Shown: one piece after another, positions 25,549 through 32,803 of the stretch
Layout of the letters: each line of letters begins with the position of its first letter
How positions within the stretch are numbered: position 1 is the stretch's first letter
Program-made: the position numbers and the translations under genes
The notes under the pieces: model-generated
Seen by the model: only the letters and a program-made list of their open reading frames with translations
Told to the model about the DNA's origin: nothing
Databases searched by the model: none
Source of the DNA: Polaromonas sp.
Lineage (GTDB): Bacteria > Pseudomonadota > Gammaproteobacteria > Burkholderiales > Burkholderiaceae_C
Assembly (NCBI RefSeq): GCF_029945685.1
Contig: NZ_JAQSDA010000027.1
Coordinates: 372,001-436,000, forward strand
DNA: 64,000 nt
Direction of reading: 5' to 3'

Positions 25549-27207
25549 ATGATGGACAGCACGATTCTGAGCCTGCTGGGCGCATTCCTGCTGTCCATCA
25601 TCGGTCTGTTTGTTTTTATCTGGTCCTCGCGCAAGGGGCTGCTGGTTGAAAATCCGGCGGCTGCTTCGGTGATCTTTGCGCATGGCGAAATCGGCAAGGT
25701 CGATGATCCGGCACTCGCTGGAGCTGCCCAGGCATCCATGCAGCAACGGGTGAAAGAGGGCGAAGATATCGCGCATGCCGCACCGGACCCGGCCGAACTG
25801 CAGGATCGCATCGCGTCCGACCAGTCCAGCGCCTTTCCGGTCTTCATGTTCATTGCCTTCGCGTGCTTCTGGCTGTTGCTGGGCTCCATCGCCGGTCTGA
25901 CGTCTTCCATCAAGCTGCACCAGCCCGACTGGCTGACGGAGCAGGCCTGGCTGACCTTTGGCCGCCTCCGCACGGTGCACCTGACGGCCGTGCTTTATGG
26001 CTGGATCACCAATGCCGCCCTGGGCATGATGCTGTGGTTGTTGCCGCGGCTGTTGCGTACTCGCCTGCACGGAGCGATCTGGGCCATGCTGGGCGGCTCG
26101 CTCATCAACATGGGCATCGCCGCCGCCATAGGCGCCATCTCGGCGGGCTGGACCGACGGCATGGAATACCTCGAGATCCCCTGGCAGATCGCCATCCTCA
26201 TCTTTGTCGGCTTTGCGCTGGTGATATTGCCGGTTCTCTTCACACTGGTAAACCGCAAGGTCGAGCATCTGTATGTCAGCGTCTGGTACATGGTGGCGGC
26301 ACTGCTGTGGATTGCCCTGCTCTTCCTGGTGGGCAAGCTTCCCGGCGTACATACCGGTGTGCAGCAGGCCACGACCAACTGGTGGTACGGGCATAACGTG
26401 CTGGGCCTGTGGTTCACACCGGTCAGTGTGGGCGCCATCTACTATTTTTTGCCCAAAATCATTGGCCGGCCCGTACGCTCGTACAACCTGTCCATCCTGG
26501 GTTTCTGGACCCTGGCATTTTTCTACGGCCAGGTCGGCGGCCATCACCTGATTGGCGGTCCGGTACCGGGCTGGCTCACAACACTGTCGATTGTGCAGAG
26601 CGTGATGATGGTGATCCCGGTAGTTGCCTTCAGCATCAACATGGGCGGAACCCTCAAGGGTCGCATGCATCTGGCGCGTTACTCGCCCACGCTGCGCTTC
26701 ATGATGTTTGGCGGTCTGATGTACTTTGCATCTTCCATACAAGGTTCTCTTGAAGCGCTGCGCAGCGTCAACCAGGTCACCCACTTCACACACTTCACGG
26801 TGGCACATGCGCATCTGGGCGCCTACGCGTTCGTCACCATGGTGCTGTTCGGCGCGATCTATTTCATGATGCCGCGTGTGCTGAACTGGGAATGGCCTTA
26901 TCCCAGGCTCATCCCCCTGCACTTCTGGCTGTCCTCCATCGGCATCGCCATTTACTTTGTCGGCTTGACCTACGGCGGCTGGCTGCAGGGTCTGGTCATG
27001 CTGGACGCAACCCGCCCCTTCATGGATTCTGTCGCAGTGACCCTGCCTTACCTGAAATGGCGCTCCCTGGGCGGCAGCCTGATGGTACTGGGCCATATTG
27101 TCTTTGTCGGCCATTTCATGGCGATGGCGCTGCGTTTCGGTCCCACGCGCACCGGCGCGGCGCTTTTCTGGCAGAACAACAAACAGGAACTGGTCCATGG
27201 ACAATGA
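25549..27207 (+). CDS. cbb3-like heme-copper oxidase subunit I with CcoS-like N-terminus
   Basis: A 552-residue membrane protein. Residues 1-55 resemble CcoS (one helix, LLGAFLLSIIGLFVFIW, then SSRKGLL), fused to a CcoN-like core of about 12 helices. Active-site residues are retained: H144 (heme ligand), H282 in WWYGHN, Y326 spaced 44 residues later as for the cross-linked Tyr of cbb3 oxidases, H332/H333, and H412, H420, H422 in THFTHFTVAHAHLG. The FEGP motif usual in CcoN reads IQGS. The retained Tyr argues for an O2 reductase rather than a NorB. The start has GTGGAG upstream. Coupled to the next gene by an 11-base overlap. Confidence 0.87.
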   Translation: MMDSTILSLLGAFLLSIIGLFVFIWSSRKGLLVENPAAASVIFAHGEIGKVDDPALAGAAQASMQQRVKEGEDIAHAAPDPAELQDRIASDQSSAFPVFMFIAFACFWLLLGSIAGLTSSIKLHQPDWLTEQAWLTFGRLRTVHLTAVLYGWITNAALGMMLWLLPRLLRTRLHGAIWAMLGGSLINMGIAAAIGAISAGWTDGMEYLEIPWQIAILIFVGFALVILPVLFTLVNRKVEHLYVSVWYMVAALLWIALLFLVGKLPGVHTGVQQATTNWWYGHNVLGLWFTPVSVGAIYYFLPKIIGRPVRSYNLSILGFWTLAFFYGQVGGHHLIGGPVPGWLTTLSIVQSVMMVIPVVAFSINMGGTLKGRMHLARYSPTLRFMMFGGLMYFASSIQGSLEALRSVNQVTHFTHFTVAHAHLGAYAFVTMVLFGAIYFMMPRVLNWEWPYPRLIPLHFWLSSIGIAIYFVGLTYGGWLQGLVMLDATRPFMDSVAVTLPYLKWRSLGGSLMVLGHIVFVGHFMAMALRFGPTRTGAALFWQNNKQELVHGQ

Positions 27208-27799
27208 AATCAAGCTGGTTTCAGGTGCCATGGTGGCGCTGGCGGTCGCCACTGCCGCGCTGGTCGTGATGCCCTACATGGAGGTGCGCGACATCCAGCC
27301 GCCACCCGGCCTCAAGCCCTACACCAGCGCCGAGTTGCGTGGCCGCGCCGTCTACATTGCCAATGGCTGCGTGTACTGCCACAGCCAGCAGCCGCGCGAC
27401 CGCAAATTCGGTCCCGACTTCGAGCGCGGCTGGGGGCGCGCGTCGGTGCCCGCTGACTATATCTACGACAAGCCGCACCTGCTGGGCAGCATGCGCACAG
27501 GGCCGGACCTGTTCAACATCGCTGCGCGCCAGCCGAGCAAGGACTGGCATCTGGGACACCTCTACCAGCCCCGCGCCTATGTGCCGGGCTCCATCATGCC
27601 GGCCTACCCATTCCTGTTCACCGTCAAGGATGCGAAGGAAGCCGAGAAAGAAGGCGAGCCGACACTGTCGCTGCCGCCGGCTTATGGCCCCAACGTCGGA
27701 CAGGTGGTTGTTCCGACGCCCGAGGCGCTGGACTTGGTCAGGTACCTGCTGGCCCTGAACCACACCTATCCAGTGCTGCCGGCCGCCCCCAAGCCATAA
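27197..27799 (+). CDS. cbb3-type oxidase subunit II (CcoO/FixO-like, monoheme)
   Basis: A 200-residue membrane-anchored cytochrome c. One N-terminal helix (ALAVATAALVVMPYM), then the CcoO-type core with heme motif CVYCH (C73-style position, followed by SQQPRDRKFGPDF), the GSMRTGPDLFNIAARQPS block and the axial-Met region SIMPAYPFLF. It passes electrons to subunit I. It overlaps the subunit I gene. No CcoP (diheme) gene follows; instead a monoheme cytochrome is encoded next. Confidence 0.9.
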   Translation: MDNEIKLVSGAMVALAVATAALVVMPYMEVRDIQPPPGLKPYTSAELRGRAVYIANGCVYCHSQQPRDRKFGPDFERGWGRASVPADYIYDKPHLLGSMRTGPDLFNIAARQPSKDWHLGHLYQPRAYVPGSIMPAYPFLFTVKDAKEAEKEGEPTLSLPPAYGPNVGQVVVPTPEALDLVRYLLALNHTYPVLPAAPKP

Positions 27800-27818
27800 G
27801 CCGAACGCGAGACACACC

Positions 27819-28427
27819 ATGCAAAAAGACCATGCCTCGCGCAACCGGGCCCAGGACCGTGAAACGGAGGATCCCTCCGAGCGGAACCGGCCCATTCCAC
27901 TCATCGTGGCGGCCATCACGCTGGCAGTCGTGATTTTTGGCGTTGCCTACATTCTGTTCTCCGAACCTTTCGGTGAAGCCGATCTCGGCGACAGGCGTAC
28001 CGTGGCTGATCTGCAGGCACCCGTTGCAGGCGCGTCAGCCGCTGCTGCTGATGGCAAACAGGTCTTTACAGCCAATTGCGCGGCCTGCCACCAGGCAACC
28101 GGCAAGGGCCTGCCGGGGGTGTTCCCGCCGCTGGATGGCTCGGAGTGGGTCAATGGCGACGAGCGCACCATGGCAAACATTCTTCTGCATGGCATCAATG
28201 GCGAGCTCACGGTGATGGGCAGCACCTTCAAGGGGGCCATGCCCTCGTTCAAACAGCTCAGCGATGCCGAGCTGGCCGCCGTCGCCAGCTATGTGCGCGG
28301 CGAGTGGTCCAACAAATCCGGCGCCATCAAGTCAGAACTGTTCGCCGCGGAACGCAAGGCCGACACGCGGATGACCCCGTTCAATGGCGAGGCTGAAGTC
28401 AGGGCCATCACAGCCAAGGCGCCCTGA
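27819..28427 (+). CDS. Membrane-anchored monoheme cytochrome c
   Basis: A 202-residue protein with a hydrophilic N-terminus, one transmembrane helix (PLIVAAITLAVVIFGVAYILF) and a periplasmic class-I cytochrome c domain: heme site CAACH, GVFPPLDGSEWV, and distal Met in KGAMPSF. It likely replaces CcoP as electron donor or third subunit of the neighbouring oxidase, 19 bases upstream on the same strand. Confidence 0.9.
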   Translation: MQKDHASRNRAQDRETEDPSERNRPIPLIVAAITLAVVIFGVAYILFSEPFGEADLGDRRTVADLQAPVAGASAAAADGKQVFTANCAACHQATGKGLPGVFPPLDGSEWVNGDERTMANILLHGINGELTVMGSTFKGAMPSFKQLSDAELAAVASYVRGEWSNKSGAIKSELFAAERKADTRMTPFNGEAEVRAITAKAP

Positions 28428-28462
28428 CCGACCACCCAGAAGACTGCCAGGGAGAAGACCAG

Positions 28463-28921
28463 GTGCGACTCACCAACATGACCGACTATGCGCTGCGCCT
28501 GCTGATATTTCTGGCGCAGCAACCAGACCGCCTTTGCACGATCGCGGAGATCTCGGGCCATTACGGCATATCCGAAGCCCACATGATGAAAATCACACAC
28601 CAGCTCGGGCTGGCCGGCTGGATTGAAACCGTGCGCGGCAAGGGTGGCGGCATGCGACTGGCACACGCACCGCAGGACATCCGCCTGGGTGAAATCATTC
28701 GCAGCATGGAGCCTGATTTTTCCGTGGTCGAATGCCTGGCGTCGATCAACCACTGCGTGCTGACCGGCAGTTGCAGGCTGACCGGCGCCATCGAAGGTGC
28801 ATTGCACAGTTTCATGCAGCACCTCGACGGCCATACCCTGGCCGACGTCCTGCCTCTGGCCATGTCGAAGAGGACGCAAGTCGTCCGCATGAGCGGGCCG
28901 CTACCGGTCCGCAGGGCCTGA
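28463..28921 (+). CDS. nsrR: Rrf2-family NO-sensing repressor NsrR
   Basis: A 152-residue Rrf2 regulator. The N-terminus MRLTNMTDYALRLLIFLAQ and HTH segment ISEAHMMKITHQLGLAGWIETVRGKGGG match NsrR, and three Cys (C91, C98, C104 in VECLASINHCVLTGSC) provide the iron-sulfur ligands that sense NO. It uses a GTG start preceded by AGGGAGAAG. Its place within the oxidase operon, with a matching operator upstream of the globin, implies negative autoregulation relieved by NO. Confidence 0.9.
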   Translation: MRLTNMTDYALRLLIFLAQQPDRLCTIAEISGHYGISEAHMMKITHQLGLAGWIETVRGKGGGMRLAHAPQDIRLGEIIRSMEPDFSVVECLASINHCVLTGSCRLTGAIEGALHSFMQHLDGHTLADVLPLAMSKRTQVVRMSGPLPVRRA

Positions 28922-29562
28922 TGCTTCGCACCGCCTTGCCAGGCATCGCGCTGGCTGTGGCCGGGTATGCCTGCGCATCCTGGCTTACCCATGACTTCCA
29001 GGTCTGGACGGCCGAAGGCGCGCGCCGCCTTGAAGTGGCCCTGGCGCCGGTGGCCGTGCCAGCTGTCAACATTGATGGGCTTGGCATTCCGGCGCAGGCA
29101 CTGCGCCAGTGGCTGGCGGACGGCCAATCGGTCACGCTGGTGGACTTTGTCTACACCCGCTGCCAGACAGTTTGCCTTGCGCTGGGCAGCAGCTATCAGC
29201 AGATGCAGTCGGTGCTCCAGACCGCCGGAAAAACCGATCTCGCGGCGCGCAAGGTGAAACTGCTGTCCATCAGCTTCGACGGGGAGCACGACAACCCCCA
29301 GGTTCTTCAGGCTTATGCCGCGCGCCTGAACGCAGACCCCTTGCTGTGGCGCTTCGTACGCATGCCCGACACCCGGGATACACGACAACTGCTCGCCGAT
29401 TTTCAGGTCGTGGTGGTGCCCGATGGCCGGGGCGATTTCGAACACAACGCCGCGCTGCTGGTGCTCGACCAGAACGCCCGGCTGGTGCGCATCTTCGACC
29501 AGGCAGACCAGCAGCTCGCGCTCGATTACGCGCGAGATCTTGCAAGCCGCCCGCCCTCATGA
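28921..29562 (+). CDS. SCO1/SenC-family copper chaperone
   Basis: A 213-residue thioredoxin-fold protein with one N-terminal hydrophobic segment. The Cu-binding CxxxC is in YTRCQTVCLALG and the third ligand His in FEHNAALLVLD. SCO proteins deliver copper to, or reduce, the oxidase CuA/CuB sites in the periplasm. The start overlaps the nsrR stop (TGATG). As cbb3-like enzymes have CuB but no CuA, this SCO presumably serves CuB assembly or a thiol-redox role. Confidence 0.9.
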   Translation: MLRTALPGIALAVAGYACASWLTHDFQVWTAEGARRLEVALAPVAVPAVNIDGLGIPAQALRQWLADGQSVTLVDFVYTRCQTVCLALGSSYQQMQSVLQTAGKTDLAARKVKLLSISFDGEHDNPQVLQAYAARLNADPLLWRFVRMPDTRDTRQLLADFQVVVVPDGRGDFEHNAALLVLDQNARLVRIFDQADQQLALDYARDLASRPPS

Positions 29563-30197
29563 CGCGCCGACCTCCACACCGAGCGCTCTGGCCGGTGACA
29601 GGCGCCCTGGCCGGGCTGGTCCTGCTGGCTCTGCCGTATGTGCGGCGCTGGATGGAAGCCGACATGACCCGGCACATGCTGGTTCAGTACCCGCTGATCG
29701 CCCTTGCCGGCTTCATTCTTGCGCTGGCCTTGCCGACGCGCTGGCTCGCAAAAATCAAATGCTGGAATGTCTTCGGGATCAACGGCCTGTTCGCCACTGC
29801 CTTGATCCTGGCCTTGCTGATGATTCCACGCCTGCTCGACCTGGCACTGGTCGACGGCCGGGTAGAGCTCGCCAAATGGCTGGCCCTGCTGGCTTGCGGG
29901 ATGGCCCTGCGCCTGTCATGGCGACCTGCAGGCTTGCTGATGCAGGGGTTTTTCCTGGGCAACGTGCTGCCCATGATGGCCGTGGTCGGCTATCTCTACG
30001 CGAGCTCGCCGGTACGCGTGTGCAACGCCTATCTGCTCGATGACCAGGCGCGACTGGGGCAATGGCTGGTCTGGATTTCAGCAGGCGTGGCGCTGGCGTG
30101 GTTCGCAGGCCTGGCCCGGACACTGATGCAAAGAGAGGACGCAGCCCTCACACCCCTGGATAGCCGCGCCGGCAGGACCGGGCCAGCGTCCAGGTGA
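29559..30197 (+). CDS. CtaG-like integral membrane protein (oxidase assembly)
   Basis: A 212-residue polytopic membrane protein with about five to six helices. The motif DMTRHMLVQYPLIALAGFIL resembles the HMLxQ/HML signature of the caa3-type CtaG copper-assembly factor, but the protein is shorter than usual CtaG. It overlaps the SCO gene by four bases (ATGA) and closes the operon. Copper insertion into the neighbouring oxidase is a reasonable inference. Confidence 0.7.
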   Translation: MTRRPPHRALWPVTGALAGLVLLALPYVRRWMEADMTRHMLVQYPLIALAGFILALALPTRWLAKIKCWNVFGINGLFATALILALLMIPRLLDLALVDGRVELAKWLALLACGMALRLSWRPAGLLMQGFFLGNVLPMMAVVGYLYASSPVRVCNAYLLDDQARLGQWLVWISAGVALAWFAGLARTLMQREDAALTPLDSRAGRTGPASR

Positions 30198-30299
30198 TGC
30201 CGGCGCCGCACCTGCGCTGTCCCGGGACGATCGCCGTCAGGCGCGGAAAATCCATCGACGATGACCTGACGCTGCCCGCGTTTGTCCGGGTTTGCCCGG

Positions 30300-30472
30300 G
30301 TTTGCCGGGATTGATCTCAAGACACCTGCACCTGCACCTGAGCCAGCGGCGTGACACCGCAAAGTCACGCGGCAGAACCGCCTGCTTGTTGATAGCGTAG
30401 CCACCGGCTGCAAGCGTTCTCCATGGCCGGCTGGCGGCGGGCTGTATCGGGGCGATGTTCTTTATATGCATT
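30300..30472 (-). pseudogene. Internally deleted remnant of a lysR gene
   Basis: Read on the minus strand it begins MHIKNI, jumps to QPAAS (HTH), then to LAAGGYAI..LPRDFAVSRRW. These pieces align in order with MHIKDI, TQPAAS and FAAGGGYTVI..PLRDFTVSLHW of the intact LysR at 23414-24322. At least two large internal deletions are needed. The spacer between this remnant and iorA also matches the spacer right of the intact lysR. The downstream end holds short tandem CCGGGTTTG and CACCTG runs. Confidence 0.75.
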
Positions 30473-30568
30473 GAATGAATACCAGATAGTCTTGTTATTT
30501 TATTGATGGATAGTCGAAGGAGGCCCAAACTCGCGACTTCCCACGACAGATAAAAAGCGGAGACAAGC

Positions 30569-32803
30569 TTGGAAGTTTCATTCAGCAAGGAAATCGGGTC
30601 GCTGCGGCTGAAGAGCGGCGAGACTTTCCACGGCGAGGGCATCCTCGCGATCACCAAGGCGCTGCTGCAGTCCGGCGTGGCTTATGTGGGCGGCTACCAG
30701 GGCGCACCGGTGTCGCACCTGCTCGACGTCATGGTCCAGGCCAAGACCTACATGGACGAACTCGGTGTGCACGTCGAGGCCTGTTCCAACGAAGCTTCGG
30801 CCGCCGCCATGCTGGGGGCGTCCATCCACTACCCGCTGCGTGGCGCGGTGACCTGGAAATCGATAGTGGGCACCAACGTCGCGGCCGATGCGCTGTCCAA
30901 TTTGTCCTCGCCGGGGGTGCTAGGGGGCGCGCTGATCGTGGTCGGCGAGGACTACGGCGAAGGTGCCAGCGTGATCCAGGAGCGCACCCATGCCTACGCA
31001 CTGAAGTCGTCGATGTGCCTGCTGGACCCGCGGCCCGATCTGGGCAAGATGGTGGACATGGTCGAACACGGCTTCAGGCTGTCCGAGACCTCGAACATGC
31101 CGGCCATCCTGGAGCTGCGCATACGTGCCTGCCATGTGCGCGGCAGCTTCGAATGCAAGGACAACCGGCCGCCGGCGATTTCCAAGCGGCAACTGATGGA
31201 AGAACCCGCAGCTTTCGACTACGCCAAGCTCGCGCACCCTCCGGTGACCTTCCGGCATGAAAAACTCAAATTTGAAGAACGCATCCCGGCCGCGCGCCGC
31301 TACATCATCGAGCAGCAGCTCAACGAGCTGATGGACGGGCCGCGGCAGGACCTGGGCATTATCGTGCAGGGCGGCATCTACAACTCACTCGTGCGGGCGC
31401 TGCAGCAGTTCGGCCTGTGCGACGCCTTCGGCCAGAGCGAGATTCCCATCCTCGTGCTCAACGTCACCTACCCGCTGGTGCCGGAGCAGGTGGCGGAATT
31501 TGCACTCGACAAACGCGCGGTGCTGGTGGTGGAGGAAGGCCAGCCTGAGTACATCGAGCAGGAAATCGCCACCTTCCTGCGCCGCCGCGACATTAACACC
31601 CCGCTGCACGGCAAGGACATGCTGCCTTTGGGCGGTGAATATTCGGTGGAGGTGGTGGCGCAGGGGCTCATGCACTTCGTCGAGCGGTATGTGCTCCCTC
31701 TCCCACCGGGAGAGGGCGGGGGTGAGGGAGCCACGCACCTGCCCTCACCCCAACCCTCTCCCACGGGGAGAGGGAGTCTGGAACTGGCCAAGGCCTGGCT
31801 GCAGGGCAACATCGAACGCCGCAGCGCGGTGGGCGCGCAGATCGCGGCGCAGCTGAACCAGGCGCTGCCGGTGCGTCCGCCCGGGTTCTGCATTGGCTGC
31901 CCGGAGCGGCCGGTGTTTTCGGCGCTCAAGCTGGCGCAGCAGGACGTCGGGCCGGTGCACATCGCGGCCGACATCGGCTGCCACGCCTTCGGCACCTTTG
32001 CGCCCTTTTCCTTCGGCCACTCCATTCTCGGCTACGGCATGAGCCTGGCCAGCCGCGCCGGCGTTTCGCCCATGATGGCGCGGCGCACGCTGTCCATCAT
32101 GGGGGACGGTGGTTTCTGGCACAACGGCCTGCTGACCGGCGTGCAGTCGGCGCTGTTCAACGGCGACGATGCGGTGCTGCTGATTTTCAAGAACGGCTAC
32201 ACCTCGGCCACCGGCACGCAGGACATCATCTCGACACCCAGCGACGACGCCAAGTTCAACGCCACTGACAAGCTGCAAAGCCTGACCGAAACCAACACCA
32301 CCATCGAGAAAACCCTGCAGGGCCTGGGCATCCAGTGGCTGCGCACGGTGCACACCTACCATGTCGAAGAGATGCGCCAGATGCTCAACGAAGCCTTTAC
32401 CACCGACTTCAACGGCCTGAAGGTCATCATTGCCGAGGGAGAATGCCAGCTCGAGCGCCAGCGCCGCATCAAGCCCTGGCTGGCCGGCCTGCTCAAAACG
32501 GGCAAACGCGTGGTGCGGGTGAAATACGGCGTGGATGAAGACGTCTGCAACGGCGACCACGCCTGCATCCGCCTCTCGGGCTGCCCGACGCTGACGCTGA
32601 AAGACAACCCCGATCCACTCAAGGTGGACCCGGTGGCCACCGTGATCGACGGCTGCGTCGGCTGCGGCCTGTGCGGCGCCAACGCCCATGCCGCGACCCT
32701 GTGCCCTTCGTTTTACCGCGCCGAGGTGATCCAGAACCCGAAGTGGCATGAACGGCTGCTGGGCAGCGTGCGTGGCGCGCTGGTGAAAGCAATGCAGACA
32801 TGA
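30569..32803 (+). CDS. iorA: Indolepyruvate ferredoxin oxidoreductase, alpha-like subunit
   Basis: A 744-residue 2-oxoacid:ferredoxin oxidoreductase subunit binding thiamine diphosphate. N-terminal pyrimidine-type domain (GGYQGAPVSHLLDVM), central domain with ADIGCHAFG and the TPP motif GDGGFWHNGLLTG..NGYTSATG, and a C-terminal Cys-rich part (CNGDHACIRLSGC; CVGCGLCGANAHAATLC) for iron-sulfur centres. It oxidatively decarboxylates arylpyruvates or branched 2-oxoacids. The start is TTG with GGAG upstream. Residues about 376-403 are an in-frame double REP. The following iorB gene overlaps by four bases. Confidence 0.9.
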   Translation: MEVSFSKEIGSLRLKSGETFHGEGILAITKALLQSGVAYVGGYQGAPVSHLLDVMVQAKTYMDELGVHVEACSNEASAAAMLGASIHYPLRGAVTWKSIVGTNVAADALSNLSSPGVLGGALIVVGEDYGEGASVIQERTHAYALKSSMCLLDPRPDLGKMVDMVEHGFRLSETSNMPAILELRIRACHVRGSFECKDNRPPAISKRQLMEEPAAFDYAKLAHPPVTFRHEKLKFEERIPAARRYIIEQQLNELMDGPRQDLGIIVQGGIYNSLVRALQQFGLCDAFGQSEIPILVLNVTYPLVPEQVAEFALDKRAVLVVEEGQPEYIEQEIATFLRRRDINTPLHGKDMLPLGGEYSVEVVAQGLMHFVERYVLPLPPGEGGGEGATHLPSPQPSPTGRGSLELAKAWLQGNIERRSAVGAQIAAQLNQALPVRPPGFCIGCPERPVFSALKLAQQDVGPVHIAADIGCHAFGTFAPFSFGHSILGYGMSLASRAGVSPMMARRTLSIMGDGGFWHNGLLTGVQSALFNGDDAVLLIFKNGYTSATGTQDIISTPSDDAKFNATDKLQSLTETNTTIEKTLQGLGIQWLRTVHTYHVEEMRQMLNEAFTTDFNGLKVIIAEGECQLERQRRIKPWLAGLLKTGKRVVRVKYGVDEDVCNGDHACIRLSGCPTLTLKDNPDPLKVDPVATVIDGCVGCGLCGANAHAATLCPSFYRAEVIQNPKWHERLLGSVRGALVKAMQT
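31694..31776 (+). repeat. Family-B double palindrome in frame inside iorA
   Basis: Two REP units back to back: CTCCCTCTCCCACCGGGAGA with GGGGGTGAGGGAG, then CCCTCACCCC with CCCTCTCCC/GGGGAGAGGG. They encode a low-complexity Pro/Gly segment in the linker between the second and third domains. Confidence 0.85.

Noticed and set aside
25549..27207. Calling the oxidase subunit I a NorB nitric oxide reductase
   Set aside because: It keeps WWYGHN, the Tyr 44 residues later and the HH pair of cbb3 oxidases and lacks the NorB glutamate motif; NO activity stays a hypothesis only.
25411..27252. A 613-codon minus-strand frame opposite the oxidase subunit I
   Set aside because: Gln/His/Asp-rich translation without domain; the plus strand has membrane helices and all His ligands.
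30148..30657. A 169-codon minus-strand gene upstream of iorA
   Set aside because: It is a chimera of lysR remnants and reverse-strand iorA leader; treated as pseudogene.
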